IMG/VR virus record: IMGVR_UViG_3300035670_000523
Span: 1-40,620 of that record
Source of the DNA: a virus
Reading direction: 5' to 3' (one strand)
DNA: 40,620 nucleotides
The notes beneath the pieces are model-generated. The model saw only the letters and a list, made by a program, of their open reading frames with translations. It did not search any database and was not told the DNA's origin. Below are positions 38,606 through 40,620 of the stretch, piece by piece. How positions within the stretch are numbered: position 1 is the stretch's first letter; each line of letters begins with the position of its first letter. The translations under genes were made by a program, and so were the position numbers.

Positions 38606-40620
38606 ATGAAGTTTTACTACAGCCGGAACGTTGAGGTTCGGAAACACGTCAGCCCAAAAACCGGCAAGATCGCGACTGGCGGCAATTTTAAAGCGTTTAA
38701 TGAAAACTGGATTTCAGACTTTACTGATATTTCAATAATTGCTGAAAACGTTAAAAATGGATACGGGTTGTGTGCGTGGCATTTAATTGACGGCAAGCGT
38801 TCTCGTAACGAAACAGGCTGTATAAAGGCAGGCTTAATTATTATCGATGTTGATAATCAAGCGGACGGAAAAGATAACGACGGAAATAAAATTCAAAAGC
38901 AACAGCTAACAATAGAGCAAGCTCTTGAGCTGGATGTATGCAAGAAATATTTAAGTTTTGCCTATTACTCTCCTAGTCATGATATTGATTGGCCGCGATT
39001 TAGATTGGTTTTTGGTCTTGAAAAAGAGATTATTGATACAAGATTTTATCAATGGTTCTTGCGCGAAATATCTAAAAAAATTCCTGGCTCAGATATCCGT
39101 GCTACACAAGTACCTAACTTGTTTTATGGCGCTAAGCAAGGTAGCGAAATTATTTACATAAGTGAGAACTATATACCTATTCAAAAAATTGATCAAGCCA
39201 GTCAAAAATATGTATCTTTGCCGCAAGAGTCTGTGTTACGTGAGGGCTCTGCTGAGGCGCTTAACGCCAAAGTTAATGCGGATGGAATAAACCTAGAACA
39301 ACTTCTAGCAGCCAGCGTGCGAGGCATCCTGGACGGCGAAGAAGTCGAAGATCGCTCATTTGCGATGGCTGCGGCGCTCAAAGAAATTATCGGTTGGTGC
39401 AACTGGCTTAATACGGCTGGTATTGCTGTCCGTAAAGCCCCCCTTGACACAGCGAACCAAGTGTTCGAGAATATCTACGAATACGACCCACAGCTGGATG
39501 GAAAATTTGACCGAATCCTAAGCAGCATCACAGACGCACCAAACCTTAAACCAGCAATTGCTTTAGCTGCCGATACAGGCGAAACAGCAATCTGGAAAAA
39601 GATAAAAGCTCAAGACAGAACTTTATTCGACGCAATTTGCCCAGACGAAGTTAAAGAAGATCTTAAAAATAACAAACCCAAACCAAGTAACTCAATCTTA
39701 GTAATTGAAGATCAACCAAAAACTACCTCAACATCAACACAACTAACAACAAAAGCTCCTATGTCTTCAGCGCCCACACCGTCATCTCCAGCTCAACTTA
39801 TACAATTGCAGACAAATAATAGGCAATTTTCAGAAAATGATATCGCTGATGTAATTGTAAATAATTACGGGGATAAATTTTTATTTGATTCAAGTTTAGA
39901 TGAATTCTTTGCATACGATACGGATGAAGGAATTTGGTACATAAACGACGAACATCACATCAAACGCAGAATTGTAAATACGTTAGATACTTTCGTTACG
40001 GCAGGGGTTCTACCCAAATACAACTCTGCAACCGTAAGTTCTGTTTTTCAAATTTTGAAAGCCAAACTTCTTAAGTCAATTGACGGCGGACGAAACTCGA
40101 TTTGGAAAGCTGGTCGGGGCTTAATTGCGTTTAAGAACGGCGTGTACAACACAAAAGAACACAGTTTTGCACCAGGAAATAAAAAAGACCTGTACTTTCA
40201 AACTAAGCTTGCGTACGACTACGACCCAAAAGCTACCTGCCCAGAATTTATAAAATGGTTAACTTGGGCAGTCGAACCTGACAAAGTTATTTTGATTCAG
40301 GCATTTAGTCGAGCCGTATTGACGGGTTACACAACGGGCGAAAAATTTCTGCACTTAATTGGCGCTGGTGGTTCAGGTAAATCCACGCTTCAACAGGTTC
40401 TTATTGCCTTAGCTGGATTTACAGGCACACACACGAGCGATTTGGAGACGATTGAAACTAATAGGTTTGAGGCGCACAGTCTTATAGGTAAAAGACTCCT
40501 TCTTTTAACAGACGAAGCATCATTCAGTAAGCGTTTAGATACTCTTAAAAAATTAACATCTGCTTCAGACACTCTTAGGGCTGAGCGTAAGTACGGTACT
40601 CAGGTTATTAACTTTAAACC
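38606..40620 (+). CDS. Primase-helicase (AEP-like primase with SF3/D5 helicase), partial at right edge
   Basis: The frame is open from ATG 38606 (or in-frame ATG 38585) to the window end, 671 residues seen. Near residue 77 is IIIDVDNQAD, and near 120 YYSPSHDIDWPRFRL, matching the first two motifs of archaeo-eukaryotic-type primases (hhhDhD and sxH). A Ser/Thr/Pro linker lies around 375-400, followed by a P4/D5-like region. The SF3 helicase Walker A GAGGSGKST is at about residues 586-594, and LLLLTDEA near 632 is Walker B. It should lay primers and unwind DNA in phage replication. The C-terminus is missing. Confidence 0.88.
   Translation, partial: MKFYYSRNVEVRKHVSPKTGKIATGGNFKAFNENWISDFTDISIIAENVKNGYGLCAWHLIDGKRSRNETGCIKAGLIIIDVDNQADGKDNDGNKIQKQQLTIEQALELDVCKKYLSFAYYSPSHDIDWPRFRLVFGLEKEIIDTRFYQWFLREISKKIPGSDIRATQVPNLFYGAKQGSEIIYISENYIPIQKIDQASQKYVSLPQESVLREGSAEALNAKVNADGINLEQLLAASVRGILDGEEVEDRSFAMAAALKEIIGWCNWLNTAGIAVRKAPLDTANQVFENIYEYDPQLDGKFDRILSSITDAPNLKPAIALAADTGETAIWKKIKAQDRTLFDAICPDEVKEDLKNNKPKPSNSILVIEDQPKTTSTSTQLTTKAPMSSAPTPSSPAQLIQLQTNNRQFSENDIADVIVNNYGDKFLFDSSLDEFFAYDTDEGIWYINDEHHIKRRIVNTLDTFVTAGVLPKYNSATVSSVFQILKAKLLKSIDGGRNSIWKAGRGLIAFKNGVYNTKEHSFAPGNKKDLYFQTKLAYDYDPKATCPEFIKWLTWAVEPDKVILIQAFSRAVLTGYTTGEKFLHLIGAGGSGKSTLQQVLIALAGFTGTHTSDLETIETNRFEAHSLIGKRLLLLTDEASFSKRLDTLKKLTSASDTLRAERKYGTQVINFK

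Noticed and set aside
1-40620. CRISPR array, insertion sequence, integrase or attachment site
   Set aside because: No regular repeat-spacer array, transposase motif or tyrosine/serine recombinase signature was seen; the tRNA genes show no adjacent partial duplicate.

Overview
The window looks like part of a double-stranded DNA phage genome, most likely a cyanophage of a picocyanobacterium (Synechococcus-type host). It is gene-dense, with many tiny genes, frequent 4-8 nt overlaps, no ribosomal or metabolic core genes, two phage-style tRNA genes, and a replication set (family A DNA polymerase without a 5' nuclease domain, SSB-like protein, PD-(D/E)XK nuclease, primase-helicase). The cyanobacterial signal comes from several small families I recognise from marine cyanophages or cyanobacteria: the TPPPEL / GADQEL / PSLKEQAL small proteins, a DUF4278-like YRGV protein, a DUF6717-like protein, and a possible NblA homologue. 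No terminase, capsid, portal or integrase gene is visible, so lifestyle and virion type are open.

Left arm (1-17.7 kb), mostly leftward. It holds the tail of a glycosyltransferase and a GH130-like beta-propeller (rightward), then a leftward block of Ala/Gln-rich, coiled-coil proteins with the look of phage ejection or virion-interior proteins (1.3-4.6 kb). Next come an XRE-type HTH, a CxxCxxCC protein, a GT2-like glycosyltransferase, an FkbM-like methyltransferase (rightward), a dCMP deaminase and a cupin. A run of very small genes follows, including a GC-rich island of related proteins (9.8-11.1 kb), a NrdR-like zinc ribbon, two tRNAs (Leu-UAA, CAU), and a 990-residue putative virion protein (14.7-17.7 kb). 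A textbook sigma70-like promoter (TTGACA, 17 nt, TATACT) reads left at 13.95 kb.

Switch region (17.7-19.5 kb). Transcription polarity changes here. It contains two tiny basic proteins, a 66-nt perfectly alternating pyrimidine-purine (Z-DNA type) tract, ATGCA repeats, a perfect 18-bp inverted repeat enclosing two more hairpins, and scattered TGTAACTAA motifs. This is the best candidate in the window for an origin or a large structured RNA.

Right arm (19.5-40.6 kb), nearly all rightward. First a run of about fifteen short unknown genes, most with ATC directly before the ATG and no Shine-Dalgarno. Then a tRNA-like structure (23.65 kb) and a terminator-bounded operon with a large coiled-coil protein, a MoxR/CobS-like AAA+ ATPase and a VWA-domain protein (24.5-28.7 kb). 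The replication block follows: polymerase A, a repeat-bearing virion-like protein, an HNH-like/HTH protein, an SSB-like protein, a probable single-strand-binding partner, a degenerate adenine-methyltransferase-like protein, a PD-(D/E)XK nuclease, and a primase-SF3 helicase that runs off the right edge.

I could not run any search. All family calls come from reading motifs by eye, and most of the small genes are honest unknowns.
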